Translations under genes and position numbers: made by a program
Origin: Gluconobacter wancherniae NBRC 103581
GTDB lineage: Bacteria > Pseudomonadota > Alphaproteobacteria > Acetobacterales > Acetobacteraceae
Direction of reading: 5' to 3'
Length of the DNA stretch: 64,000 nt
Assembly (NCBI RefSeq): GCF_007988885.1
Contig: NZ_BJUZ01000001.1
Coordinates: forward strand, 558,001 to 622,000
Part shown: positions 37,740-46,698 of the stretch, in pieces
Numbering within the stretch: the first letter of the stretch is position 1
Layout of the letters: the number at the start of each line of letters is the position of its first letter
Notes under the pieces: model-generated
What the model was told of the DNA's origin: nothing
Seen by the model: the letters and a program-made list of their open reading frames with translations, nothing else
Databases searched by the model: none

Positions 37740-40655
37740 TTAGTTTTCGGGAGTGGTGTCGATCGGAGTCAGAAATGCTCCGATTTCATCAATAGCCTGC
37801 GCCAGACTGACACGTCGGACTTCCACACCATCGGGAAACGCCGAGAGCAGGCGGGATGGCATGCGTCGATCCAGCATAACAAAAACTCCACGGTCATCGC
37901 CCCTGCGGATCAGCCGGCCAAATGCCTGCCGGAGGCGCATCCGCGTGATGCGGTCATCATATTCGCTAGGACGTCCCTCAGAGAGGAGGCGGCGACGCTC
38001 GCGGTGAAGGATGTCGGGTCGTGGCCAGGGCGTGCGTTCGAAAACCACCATCCGAAGCGCCTCTCCCGGGACGTCCACGCCATCGCGCATCGCGTCTGTT
38101 CCCAAAAGGCAGCTATGGGTTTCGGTTCGAAAAACATCCACAAGTGTTGCGTTGTCCATCGCGTCGACATGCTGGGCATAGAGGGGGAATCCCGCAACCT
38201 CGAGCGGCTCATGGATGCGCTTATGAACTTCGCGCAGGCGTTTGATGGCTGTGAAAAGACCTAATCCGCCGCCGCCCGATGCTTCAAAGAGCGCCCGAAA
38301 GGCATGTGCCATCGACGGTATTTCGGCTGATACGTCGGTAATGACATAGGCTCGTGTCTGGCTGGCGTAATCAAATGGGCTCATCAAGGCTGCGCGGATT
38401 GCAGGATTCATGAAATGGTTCGTGCCAAGACGAAGCTCTGCTGCGCGCCAGCTATCTTCATCGTCGCCATTGCCTGTACGGTCACGGAGTGTCGCAGACG
38501 TCAGCAGTAATCCGTGAGCAGGTGTTTGGATCGTGGCAGCGAACGGGATCGTTGGGTCGAGCCAGTGCCGATACAAGCCCACATCATGATCTCCTTGCGT
38601 GCCGCGGATGCGGGGCAGTCGGTCACTTCGAATGAAATCGATATGTGTGGGTATCACTCCCGCCTCAGGTGGCGTCTGGAGTGCCGTCAGCATAATCGTC
38701 CATCCTGTGACCCGTGTCAGGGCTCGACGATGGAGTGTGCGGACGAGGGCTTCAATCCGTTGGCGCAGGGGGGCATCCATTTCCGGATCGTCTTCGACCT
38801 GTGATTCCAGTCTGCGGCACAGAAGGCCGAGTGGTTCGGAAAGCCTTTTCAGTGATCGGGCGAGTTGATCCGCGGCTGTCGCGACTGGCCCGTTCAGGGG
38901 ATGGAGATCGCATTCGGCAGATACATAGCCATCTGCCCGCGTGTTCTTGGCTTGCCGTGCGCGCAGCTGCTGGTCGATTGCCTGAAGAAATGTCTCTGAA
39001 GGATTCTCGATGAGTGCTGCGTCCGTCGCAATATCCGGTGTTTTGTCGCTCTGATCGTGGTGATCTTCTTTTGGGGTAAGGGCTTCCCGCAAGCGCGTGC
39101 TCCAGCCGGGTGCGGGAAGCGCGCGCGCAGCCTGCAACACCGCGGCAACAGGCGTATCAATGGATGGTATGCGCTCCACCAGATCATCAAGGCGTCGCTG
39201 CAGGCCCCGTGCACGGGAGCGGCTGCCCTCCGCGCCGAGTAGCCAGCGCCGAAGCTCAGCAGCTTCAAGTCCAGAGAAGGCTGTAGCGAATGCGCTGTCT
39301 GCTGCATCGGGGACATGGTGTCCCTCGTCAAAAACGTAACGCGTGGGAGCTGTGTCTTCGTCAGGGAGGTTGGCAGGGGCCAGAGCTGCCCATGAGGCCT
39401 GAGCCATGACGAGTGCGTGGTTGGCGATTACCAGATCTGCCTGCCGCGCACGGCGGATGCCATGTTCAACAAAGCAGCTCTGATAATGTGGGCAGGCGGC
39501 GTGGATACATTCGCCACGTCTGTCCGCCACGCCCGACAAAGTCCCATGTCCGAAAAGTTCGCCAAACCATCCGGGCAGGTCTCCGCCCATGATGTCTCCA
39601 TCGCGGGTGGCTTCCGCCCATCGTGCGAGCAGGGCTAGAGGCAGGAGTGCGGCTGCGCCTTCCATTCCCCGTGATGATGCCGTGTTCAGAAGGTCTTCCA
39701 TGTTCAGAAGACAAAGATAATTTTCGCGACCCTTGCGCACGACGACTCTTGAGCGCAGTTCCTTTTCACCCGGATAAAGGCGCGTCAGCTCCTGCTCGAT
39801 CTGGCGTTGAAGATGTCGGGTGTAGGTGCTGATCCAGACGGCACCATCATTCTGCTCTGCCCAGAGGCTCGCGGGTGCAATATAGCCCAGTGTCTTGCCG
39901 GTTCCGGTTCCGGCTTCCGCGAGAACGATGTTTGGTGCGCCCAGTGTTTCGCGTGGCTCAAACGCGGCCGTTGCTACCGAAGCGAAATCGGCCTGTCCAG
40001 CGCGGATCTCGGCATCTGGTCCCAGAATTTTGCGCAGGCGTTCGCGTGCATCACGTTGGGAAACCGGATGGCTGCCCGGAGCCGGTCGGGGTGCCGTCTC
40101 TTCCCATCGGGCCAGGCGTTTCCAGACACGAACGGCTTCATATGGATGGGCGCCCACAGTATCGGCTGGTGTGCCAATGGCCTCGGCAACTTCCCCTGTC
40201 CATGCCCAGCCCGCTTTACCAAGAGGAACGAGCAGGGCGCGCAGTTTTGTGCCTTCATTTGTGTCCGCAACGTTGCGAAGATGAGCGAGCATTGTTTCGC
40301 AGAGCAACGGGAGAAGGTCGGCCTCGACTGTTTCCGCAACCCTCACTCCCAGTGCGATGGCTAGACCGCGCGGCGTCGGCGCAACGGGTTTTGCAGGATG
40401 CGTAAATAGGAAAAGATCAAGTAGGTCGAACCATGGGACGGGCTGGGAGAGTGGAGAAAGTTCAAGTGTGCGTAATGCCGCGGGGCCGTGAACCAGAAGT
40501 GGCGGCGGAAGCTGCCCCAGTATTGCTCTGGTGTCTTCCGGGTTGAGATCAAGCAGTTCCCCGTCCGGCGTGAGGAGGGATGACAGTCCACGCCGTGCAA
40601 TCAGCGCGGGCGCATCAAATGGAGAGCGGAATGAGGAAGGTTGGGCAGGGGGCAT
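37740..40655 (-). CDS. DinG/XPD-type ATP-dependent DNA helicase
   Basis: 971 residues. Walker A AEAGTGTGKTLGYIAP, then an iron-sulphur region with Cys in NYLCLLN and CIHAACPHYQSCF (four cysteines in the XPD/DinG pattern), then ADLVIANHALV and the Walker B-like box DEGHHVPDAAD. Motif VI is RLRQAFGRLIRRGDDRG. The first 250 residues form an N-terminal extension before the helicase core, with no nuclease signature. It unwinds DNA in repair or R-loop removal. Long members of this family are found in many alphaproteobacteria. It starts at 40655 with no neighbour in the same direction. Confidence 0.93.
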   Translation of the reverse strand: MPPAQPSSFRSPFDAPALIARRGLSSLLTPDGELLDLNPEDTRAILGQLPPPLLVHGPAALRTLELSPLSQPVPWFDLLDLFLFTHPAKPVAPTPRGLAIALGVRVAETVEADLLPLLCETMLAHLRNVADTNEGTKLRALLVPLGKAGWAWTGEVAEAIGTPADTVGAHPYEAVRVWKRLARWEETAPRPAPGSHPVSQRDARERLRKILGPDAEIRAGQADFASVATAAFEPRETLGAPNIVLAEAGTGTGKTLGYIAPASLWAEQNDGAVWISTYTRHLQRQIEQELTRLYPGEKELRSRVVVRKGRENYLCLLNMEDLLNTASSRGMEGAAALLPLALLARWAEATRDGDIMGGDLPGWFGELFGHGTLSGVADRRGECIHAACPHYQSCFVEHGIRRARQADLVIANHALVMAQASWAALAPANLPDEDTAPTRYVFDEGHHVPDAADSAFATAFSGLEAAELRRWLLGAEGSRSRARGLQRRLDDLVERIPSIDTPVAAVLQAARALPAPGWSTRLREALTPKEDHHDQSDKTPDIATDAALIENPSETFLQAIDQQLRARQAKNTRADGYVSAECDLHPLNGPVATAADQLARSLKRLSEPLGLLCRRLESQVEDDPEMDAPLRQRIEALVRTLHRRALTRVTGWTIMLTALQTPPEAGVIPTHIDFIRSDRLPRIRGTQGDHDVGLYRHWLDPTIPFAATIQTPAHGLLLTSATLRDRTGNGDDEDSWRAAELRLGTNHFMNPAIRAALMSPFDYASQTRAYVITDVSAEIPSMAHAFRALFEASGGGGLGLFTAIKRLREVHKRIHEPLEVAGFPLYAQHVDAMDNATLVDVFRTETHSCLLGTDAMRDGVDVPGEALRMVVFERTPWPRPDILHRERRRLLSEGRPSEYDDRITRMRLRQAFGRLIRRGDDRGVFVMLDRRMPSRLLSAFPDGVEVRRVSLAQAIDEIGAFLTPIDTTPEN

Positions 40656-40875
40656 CGGAAATAGTGTAGCGCCATTCAGGCGGCCTGCCGAGGAAATTCC
40701 AGAACATAAAGTGAATGATCGCGTTACTCCAAGAGCGAGGTTGGCAGCAGAAACACCGCAAACTCAGGAGCCTTGTCTATGATGCTTCTCAGTAAATGAA
40801 AAATCGATCATAATGTTGGCAGATGCGGTAAAGGGCCGGAATTTCGGGATTGAGCAGTTCCGTCAAAGGGCTTGC

Positions 40876-40904
40876 TTGACCAAACTTCTCGCGCTCCCTA
40901 AATT
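40876..40904 (+). promoter_or_regulatory. Sigma-70 promoter of lysS (class I)
   Basis: TTGACC (40876-40881), 17-bp spacer, TAAATT (40899-40904). Transcription should start near 40911, only about five bases before the ATG at 40916, which has no ribosome binding site. See the finding on leaderless expression. Confidence 0.6.
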
Positions 40905-40915
40905 TTCCGGTAATT

Positions 40916-42547
40916 ATGCAGACTTTTCCAGACACCGCCGCACCCTTACTCTCTCCTGATGCCCAGCTGCCTAAAGCCTGGCCATTTGAGGAAGCCCGAA
41001 AAATCGTCGAGCACGTTGGTGCGCGCGATGCCAGCAAACCTGTGCTCCTCGAGACCGGCTATGGTCCGTCTGGCCTCCCGCATATCGGGACGTTTGGAGA
41101 GGTTGCGCGTACAACCTGGGTGCGACAGGCATATGAAGCTCTCACCGGGCGTTCAACGCGCCTCCTTGCTTTTTCCGACGACATGGATGCGTTGCGCAAG
41201 GTTCCGACAAATGTCCCGCAGCAGGAAATGCTGACGAAGCATATCGGCCTTCCGCTCTCTCGTATTCCTGATCCATTTGGTGAGTACGAGAGCTTTTCTG
41301 CGCACAACAATGCCCGTCTTCGCCAGTTTCTGGACAGCTTTGGCTTCGAGTACGAGTTCGCATCTTCTACTGAATATTATGCGAATGGCACTTTTGACGC
41401 TGCTCTCAAGCGGATGCTTGAAGTTCATGACGAAGTTGTCTCCGTCATTCTGCCGACACTGGGCGCCGAGCGGCGCGCGACCTATTCTCCAGTTCTTCCG
41501 ATCCACCCTGAGACCGGGCAGGTCATGCAGGTGCCATTGATCGCGTTTGATGCGGACGCTGGTACGGTCACGTGGAAGGACGATGCTGGCAAGACATTCG
41601 AGACATCTGTCTATGGTGGCCATGCAAAGATGCAGTGGAAAGCCGACTGGGCGATGCGCTGGTTTGCACTGGGTGTGGACTATGAAATGTCAGGCAAAGA
41701 TCTGATCGACAGTGTGAAACTGTCTTCCAAGATATGCCGCATTCTGGGCAAGAAGCCGCCTGCCGGTCTGACATACGAGCTGTTCCTTGACGCACAGGGA
41801 CAGAAGATCAGCAAGTCCAAGGGCAATGGGCTGTCTGTTGAAGAGTGGCTGCGTTACGGAACGCCCGAGAGTCTTTCTCAATATATGTTCCAGCAGCCTG
41901 CACGTGCCAAACGCCTGTTTTTTGACGTTATCCCGCGTGCGACGGACGATTATCTGACACTCGTCCAGAAGGCTGAGACGCAGGAAGGCAATGATCTTAA
42001 GGCCAACCCGGTCTGGTTCATCCATGGCGGTACGATCAGGCCGCAGGATACAAGCCCGGTTTCCTTTACAGCTTTGTTGAATCTTGCAGACGTCGCCAAT
42101 GCCGAGACGCCGGATACGCTCTGGAAATTCCTGCGTCGGTATGATCCGACACTTTCACCGGAATCCCATCCATATGTTGATAAGCTCGTTAATCATGCGC
42201 TGACCTATTTTCAGGAGCGCGTGCGTCCAACGAAGGTCTACCGTGCACCCACAGAGACAGAGCGCAAAGGTTTGGTTGATCTCGCCGCAGCACTTGCAGA
42301 TGTTCCCGTAAGCTCCACTCCCGGCGAAGTGCAGGATGTGGTTTTTGAGGTTGGGAAGCGTTATTTTGCGAAATCGGAGCTACGTTCCTGGTTCGGCTGC
42401 CTCTACGAAGTCCTGCTTGGCCAGAGTGAAGGCCCGCGTTTCGGAATTTTTGCGTCTCTGTTCGGGTTGCCCGAAACAGTAAAGCTGATTGAAGAAGCTC
42501 TCGCACGTCCGGCTCTCGAAGTGACGGCAGAGACCCCGCAGAACTGA
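40916..42547 (+). CDS. lysS: Lysyl-tRNA synthetase, class I
   Basis: 543 residues. Class I signatures: the HIGH motif variant GPSGLPHIGT at residues 50-59 and KISKSKG (KMSKS variant) at 297-303; also AFSDDMDALRKVP and WKADWAMRW of the LysU1-type family. It charges tRNA-Lys. Class I LysRS, unrelated to the class II enzyme of E. coli, is found in archaea and many alphaproteobacteria. It is the first gene of a tight group with an MprF-like protein (3-bp gap) and marC, so charged lysine and a lipid-modifying family are expressed together. lysK is also used as the symbol for this class. Confidence 0.97.
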   Translation: MQTFPDTAAPLLSPDAQLPKAWPFEEARKIVEHVGARDASKPVLLETGYGPSGLPHIGTFGEVARTTWVRQAYEALTGRSTRLLAFSDDMDALRKVPTNVPQQEMLTKHIGLPLSRIPDPFGEYESFSAHNNARLRQFLDSFGFEYEFASSTEYYANGTFDAALKRMLEVHDEVVSVILPTLGAERRATYSPVLPIHPETGQVMQVPLIAFDADAGTVTWKDDAGKTFETSVYGGHAKMQWKADWAMRWFALGVDYEMSGKDLIDSVKLSSKICRILGKKPPAGLTYELFLDAQGQKISKSKGNGLSVEEWLRYGTPESLSQYMFQQPARAKRLFFDVIPRATDDYLTLVQKAETQEGNDLKANPVWFIHGGTIRPQDTSPVSFTALLNLADVANAETPDTLWKFLRRYDPTLSPESHPYVDKLVNHALTYFQERVRPTKVYRAPTETERKGLVDLAAALADVPVSSTPGEVQDVVFEVGKRYFAKSELRSWFGCLYEVLLGQSEGPRFGIFASLFGLPETVKLIEEALARPALEVTAETPQN

Positions 42548-42550
42548 GGC

Positions 42551-44662
42551 ATGATGGCCAACATGCAAGAAGAATGGCAGGATAAAGACCTTCTTCGCCC
42601 CTCGGAAGGGTGCATGGAGGAAGAGGACGTCGCCACTGTAAGCCGTCTGCGCAGGATATTATCGCGTGCGCCGGCTATGGTGGGACTGGTGCTTCTGGTC
42701 GCTGCTGTTTTCGTGATCTGGAGAGAACTGCGGCACCTCTCTTTCCATGATGTGGAAGAGAGTGTTCGCGGTATTTCGTCCAGTTCTTTGCTGGCGGGGC
42801 TTGGCGCAACAGTTCTCTCCTATGTCATTTTGTCGTTCTACGATCGTCTGGCTTGCCTCCATGTTAAGGCGGATATTTCCTATCGACGCTCGGCATTTGC
42901 GGCTTTTTGCTCTTATGTCCTGTCCCACAATCTTGGTTGCGCCGCGATTTCCGGTGCAGCGGTAAGATTTCGGCTGTACCGAAGTTGGGGTGTCGCGCCG
43001 GGGGCCATCGCGCAGATCATCGCATTCTGCTCGGCAACATATCTCCTGGGCACGCTGGCGCTCGTCGGGTCAATTCTGCTCTTTGAGCCGCATGTCATCC
43101 CTGTGCTGTCATGCCTGCCTGCATTTGTTCTGCGCCTTATCGGTGCAGGGTGCCTAGGCTCGTTAATCGCGTATGTGGCGGTGTCACGGCGCAAGCGTGA
43201 GCTCAATTTCCGTGGGCACATCATTGAATTGCCCGGCATGGGGCTCGCACTCTCGCAGATCATTGTCAGTGCCGCAGATATGTCTGCAACAGCACTTATA
43301 GCCTATTGCGTTCTGCCGACGCTGCCGCCTGAAGCACATTTTGGATTTGGTACGTTTCTCGCCATCTATATCGCGTCTTATACGGCAGGGCTGGTTGCGA
43401 GTGTACCTGGTGGGCTTGGCGTCTTTGATAGTGCCATGCTGCTTGCACTACAGCCTTATCTGCCGGTGCCGCGGATCATGGGCGCCATACTGGTATTTCG
43501 TCTGTTTTATTACATTATCCCGCTTGTAATGGCTGGGTTGATGTTCGCCGGGCATGAGATATTCCTGCGCGGTGAGCAGGCGCTGATAGAGAAAGACAAA
43601 TACCCGCCGCGCGTCCGGCCCAGTCAGGTTATTCGGGAATCCGAAGCAGATTTCTCTGTAGCCGTTGCGACGGGTGTGCAGGCGGTCGTTGGTGTTCTTT
43701 TGCTGATTTATGCTCTGGCTGCACCTTTGCCGCATATTGGAAGTGCGCTCGCCATAGGTATTGCACAGATTGCCGATCTGCTTCTCAGTGTAGTGGGTGT
43801 CTCGCTGGTCGGGTTGGCTGTTGGCCTGTCGCAACGTGTGGCACTGGCGTGGAAAGTGTCACTTGGTGTGCTAACGGCAGGTATCGTTCTGATGACGCTG
43901 CGCCACGCGCTCTGGGAGGCGTCTGTAGTGCTGGCTCTGGTCATGCTGCTTCTGGCGCCTTTCCGTAACTGCTATTATCGCCGAGCACATCTGCTTGTGG
44001 CGCCACTGTCTCCCTCGATGCTCGCCCCGATTTCACTTTGGTTGCTGGGTCTGGCGGGCGTTGGATGGGTTGCGGTGCAGCGTCATCTCGGGCCGATCTG
44101 GTGGCGCTCCATGATCTATGATGCCCACACCGCAGTCGGGCGTTGGTTTTTGGCCATTTCCGCACTTTGTGGCCTGTTCGCTCTGTGGCGTGGAATGGGC
44201 AGGGCGCGCATTCGTTTCGAACTCTGGAACAGTGAAAACGAACGCGAATATCGAAGCCTCGCGCACGCGTTGCAGGAATTTGGTTGTCGCCGCCCTAACG
44301 GATTGTTGCATGATGAAGCGGGCCGTGCAGCCATTCCGTTTCTTCGCACAGGCCAGTTCATCATTGGGCTGGGAGATCCTGCAGGCGCAGAACGCAACAG
44401 CATTGCGGCAATCTGGCGCCTAAGGGATTTTGCGCTGCAAGAGGGCAAGCGCCTTGCTTTCGTGAGCGTCGGACAATCTCTTATTGCCGTTTACAATGAC
44501 CTTGGACTGACTGTGTGCCCAAGTGGACCAGCAGGAACGATCTGCTGCTTTTCAGAGGATTATAGGGCGTTGCGCGCATTTCTGAGTGGTGAGGAGCGTC
44601 GCGCCCGGAAAAGGGCATCCATGCAGGTTTCGAATCCGGCATCCAGCGCTCCACGCTCATGA
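42551..44662 (+). CDS. MprF-like membrane protein with truncated synthetase domain
   Basis: 703 residues; full MprF proteins have about 840-880. Residues 40-340 form the eight-helix flippase-type domain (SYTAGLVASVPGGLGVFDSAMLL is its signature), 370-550 the further membrane helices. The cytosolic part, 551-703, has only the first GNAT-like half of the DUF2156 lysyltransferase domain (PFLRTGQFIIGLGDPAGAERNS... RLAFVSVGQSLIAVYNDLGL), then ends. The second half, which carries the catalytic tRNA site in family members, is absent. marC starts inside its last codons (ATGA overlap at 44659), so no lost reading frame lies behind it. Probably a flippase or a non-catalytic form. Confidence 0.87.
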   Translation: MMANMQEEWQDKDLLRPSEGCMEEEDVATVSRLRRILSRAPAMVGLVLLVAAVFVIWRELRHLSFHDVEESVRGISSSSLLAGLGATVLSYVILSFYDRLACLHVKADISYRRSAFAAFCSYVLSHNLGCAAISGAAVRFRLYRSWGVAPGAIAQIIAFCSATYLLGTLALVGSILLFEPHVIPVLSCLPAFVLRLIGAGCLGSLIAYVAVSRRKRELNFRGHIIELPGMGLALSQIIVSAADMSATALIAYCVLPTLPPEAHFGFGTFLAIYIASYTAGLVASVPGGLGVFDSAMLLALQPYLPVPRIMGAILVFRLFYYIIPLVMAGLMFAGHEIFLRGEQALIEKDKYPPRVRPSQVIRESEADFSVAVATGVQAVVGVLLLIYALAAPLPHIGSALAIGIAQIADLLLSVVGVSLVGLAVGLSQRVALAWKVSLGVLTAGIVLMTLRHALWEASVVLALVMLLLAPFRNCYYRRAHLLVAPLSPSMLAPISLWLLGLAGVGWVAVQRHLGPIWWRSMIYDAHTAVGRWFLAISALCGLFALWRGMGRARIRFELWNSENEREYRSLAHALQEFGCRRPNGLLHDEAGRAAIPFLRTGQFIIGLGDPAGAERNSIAAIWRLRDFALQEGKRLAFVSVGQSLIAVYNDLGLTVCPSGPAGTICCFSEDYRALRAFLSGEERRARKRASMQVSNPASSAPRS

Positions 44663-45393
44663 GTGCAATGGGTGGCCCTCTGGTTGGTGGCGTGAGTGGG
44701 GTTTTCAATAGCCTTCTGATTGCTTTTCCGGCTTTGTTTTCAATCGTGAACCCACTTGGTGCCTCGCTCATCTTTGCTCAGGCAACGGAAGGTCGTGAAC
44801 CGAGCGAAATCCGTGCACTTGCTAAGATCGTCGCATTTTATTCGCTGGTGATCCTTCTTGTTTCAATCTGGTTTGGAAGCTGGATACTTGTTTTTTTCGG
44901 CATAAGCATGAATGCCCTGAGAGTCAGTGGTGGCCTGGTGGTGGCTTCGCGCGCCTGGGTGATGCTTCAGGCTCCGGAAGCCAGTGAAGCCAGAAAAGAA
45001 AAGCAAGCACTACAAGGCGGACGTACTGTTGCAGCTCCTGATCTGCGCGAACGGGCATTTTTCCCGCTCGCAATGCCGTTTACTGTTGGCCCAGGCAGTA
45101 TATCAGTAGCGATTGCGTTGAGTTCTTCGTGCCCGCCGCAGATATCGGCCTGGCATTACTATATCGGAGTGTCTGTTGCCGCAGTTGCCATTTCGGTTGT
45201 TGTTCTTGCGGTTTATACATATTCAGAGCGCGTGGTGGCCATGCTGGGTGTGACGGGTGCACGAATTGTCAGTCGTCTGGCCGCTCTTATTCTGTTGGCG
45301 ATTGGTATCCAGATTATGGCATCTGGCCTTCAGGGCTTTATGTGGGATTTTGTGCATTCCGTGAGTGCAGAAGCTGCTCGTCCGAAGCACTGA
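44659..45393 (+). CDS. MarC/UPF0056 family inner-membrane protein
   Basis: 244 residues with six membrane segments. FPALFSIVNPLGASLIFAQAT near the N-terminus and FFPLAMPFTVGPGSISVAIALSS in the middle are the NP-motifs of the MarC (NAAT) family. Despite the name, the family is not proven to act in antibiotic resistance; some archaeal members move amino acids. The start overlaps the MprF-like stop by four bases, and the gene completes the lysS-mprF-marC group. Its 3' end overlaps the convergent UDG-family gene by 56 bp. Confidence 0.92.
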   Translation: MSAMGGPLVGGVSGVFNSLLIAFPALFSIVNPLGASLIFAQATEGREPSEIRALAKIVAFYSLVILLVSIWFGSWILVFFGISMNALRVSGGLVVASRAWVMLQAPEASEARKEKQALQGGRTVAAPDLRERAFFPLAMPFTVGPGSISVAIALSSSCPPQISAWHYYIGVSVAAVAISVVVLAVYTYSERVVAMLGVTGARIVSRLAALILLAIGIQIMASGLQGFMWDFVHSVSAEAARPKH

Positions 45394-45997
45394 CCTCCGA
45401 ATTTTTCAGAATGTCATGGGTGCGCCGACGTAGTTCAGGAATTACATCCTCCTGAAACCAAAGATTGCGTTTTTCCCAAATACCCGTCCGCCAGGATGGA
45501 TGGGGCAGGGGAAAATAACGTGGCAGGTAATCCCGAAAATTCTTTACCCGATCTGTAACAGATCCTCGTCCCAGAACGTGATGCTGGGAGTAGCTTCCAA
45601 CCAGAAGAGTAAGTTGGATGTCGGGCATTAGCGACAGGATTTTATCGCGCCATAGCGGTGCACATTCTGGCCTTGGCGGTCTGTCTCCACCTTGTGGCAG
45701 GCGTCCGGGGTAGCATAGGCCCATGGGTAGGATCGCAATTTGCCCCGTGTCATAAAACTGTTCGGGAAGCATCTGGAGCCAACTGCGAAGTCGATCCCCA
45801 GATGGATCGAAAAATGACTTTCCGCTTAAGTGTGCTTTGGTTCCAGGAGCCTGACTCGCAATCAGTATTCGGGATTTAGCCGAAACATGAATGAGCGGGC
45901 GTGCCCCAAGCGGCAGAAAAGCTTCGCATACCCGGCATTTTCGAACTTCATCGACCAATGCATTCAGTTGTAAGGCACGGGTCGATCTCTCTGTCAT
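45338..45997 (-). CDS. Uracil-DNA glycosylase family protein
   Basis: 219 residues. LIASQAPGTKAHLSGKSFFDPSGDRLRSWL contains motif A (QAPG) and the following UDG-superfamily loop; ILPMGLCYPGRLPQGGDRPPRPECAPLW and LTLLVGSYSQHHVLG supply motif B-like elements. Cysteines in CRVCEAFLPLG, LCYPGR and PECAP could bind an iron-sulphur cluster as in family 4-like glycosylases. Enzymatic activity is not proven for this subgroup. ATGA overlap links it to the upstream thpR gene, and its last 56 bp are antisense to marC. Confidence 0.82.
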   Translation of the reverse strand: MTERSTRALQLNALVDEVRKCRVCEAFLPLGARPLIHVSAKSRILIASQAPGTKAHLSGKSFFDPSGDRLRSWLQMLPEQFYDTGQIAILPMGLCYPGRLPQGGDRPPRPECAPLWRDKILSLMPDIQLTLLVGSYSQHHVLGRGSVTDRVKNFRDYLPRYFPLPHPSWRTGIWEKRNLWFQEDVIPELRRRTHDILKNSEVSASDEQLLHSRNAQNPT

Positions 45998-46557
45998 TCG
46001 TCCTCGACTGATAGCTGTAAGGCAGGATTCCAGGCATATTCCGCCCGAGGTACGTAGATCTGTTCCTCGTAACCGCGCAGTGATTCAAAGAGCGTAACGT
46101 GCTCGATCTGCATGGGTTTGCCCCGGAAAAGGTTATGGGATTGAACCCACCGAATGGCTGCCGGTCGTTCTGTTGTCCGCAGGTGCCCAAGGGTAACATG
46201 TGGCTGAAAGCGGCGTTTTGCGGGAGAAAGCCCGGCGCGTCTCAAAAGACTCTCGATCTGGGATTGCAGCGTATCAAGCTCCGAAGAACGCTCCACGCCA
46301 AGGGCCAGGCTGTCCATTGTTGACCCTTCTTTAAGAAGAGCACCTGTGAGGGTCGCTTCAAAAGGTTTCCAAGAGAGCCGCCCGAGTGCCAGATCGATTT
46401 CCTGCATCACGTGTCGATCCGTAATTTCTCCAATGAACCGAAGGCTTATGTGATAGTTAGGTGCCGGAACCCATTCAACTCCGGGCATTGAACCTCTGAG
46501 CAGGCTAAGAGCTTCACGCAGGGCAGGGGGGAGGTGAAGCGCGACAAATAGTCTCAT
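45994..46557 (-). CDS. thpR: RNA 2',3'-cyclic phosphodiesterase (2H family)
   Basis: 187 residues from ATG 46557 (MRLFVALHLPPALREALSLL); the frame is open farther but that part is antisense to the Bax-inhibitor gene. The two catalytic HxT/S motifs are HISLRFIG and HVTLGHLR, spaced as in the LigT/ThpR 2H phosphoesterases. It hydrolyses 2',3'-cyclic phosphates on RNA. The stop overlaps the UDG-family gene start. Divergent from the Bax-inhibitor gene with 141 bp between. Confidence 0.95.
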   Translation of the reverse strand: MRLFVALHLPPALREALSLLRGSMPGVEWVPAPNYHISLRFIGEITDRHVMQEIDLALGRLSWKPFEATLTGALLKEGSTMDSLALGVERSSELDTLQSQIESLLRRAGLSPAKRRFQPHVTLGHLRTTERPAAIRWVQSHNLFRGKPMQIEHVTLFESLRGYEEQIYVPRAEYAWNPALQLSVEDE

Positions 46558-46698
46558 AAGACGGGTCGCTCCTTCCAGAACGCTTAAAGACGCGGGATAT
46601 TCTTGACCCGCGGTGGAAAAACACCACATCTGAGTGGAATGTGGACCATTACGGTTCGTCAAGTGCCTCGCAAGAGGCCATCTTTGGAAAAAGGTGTC

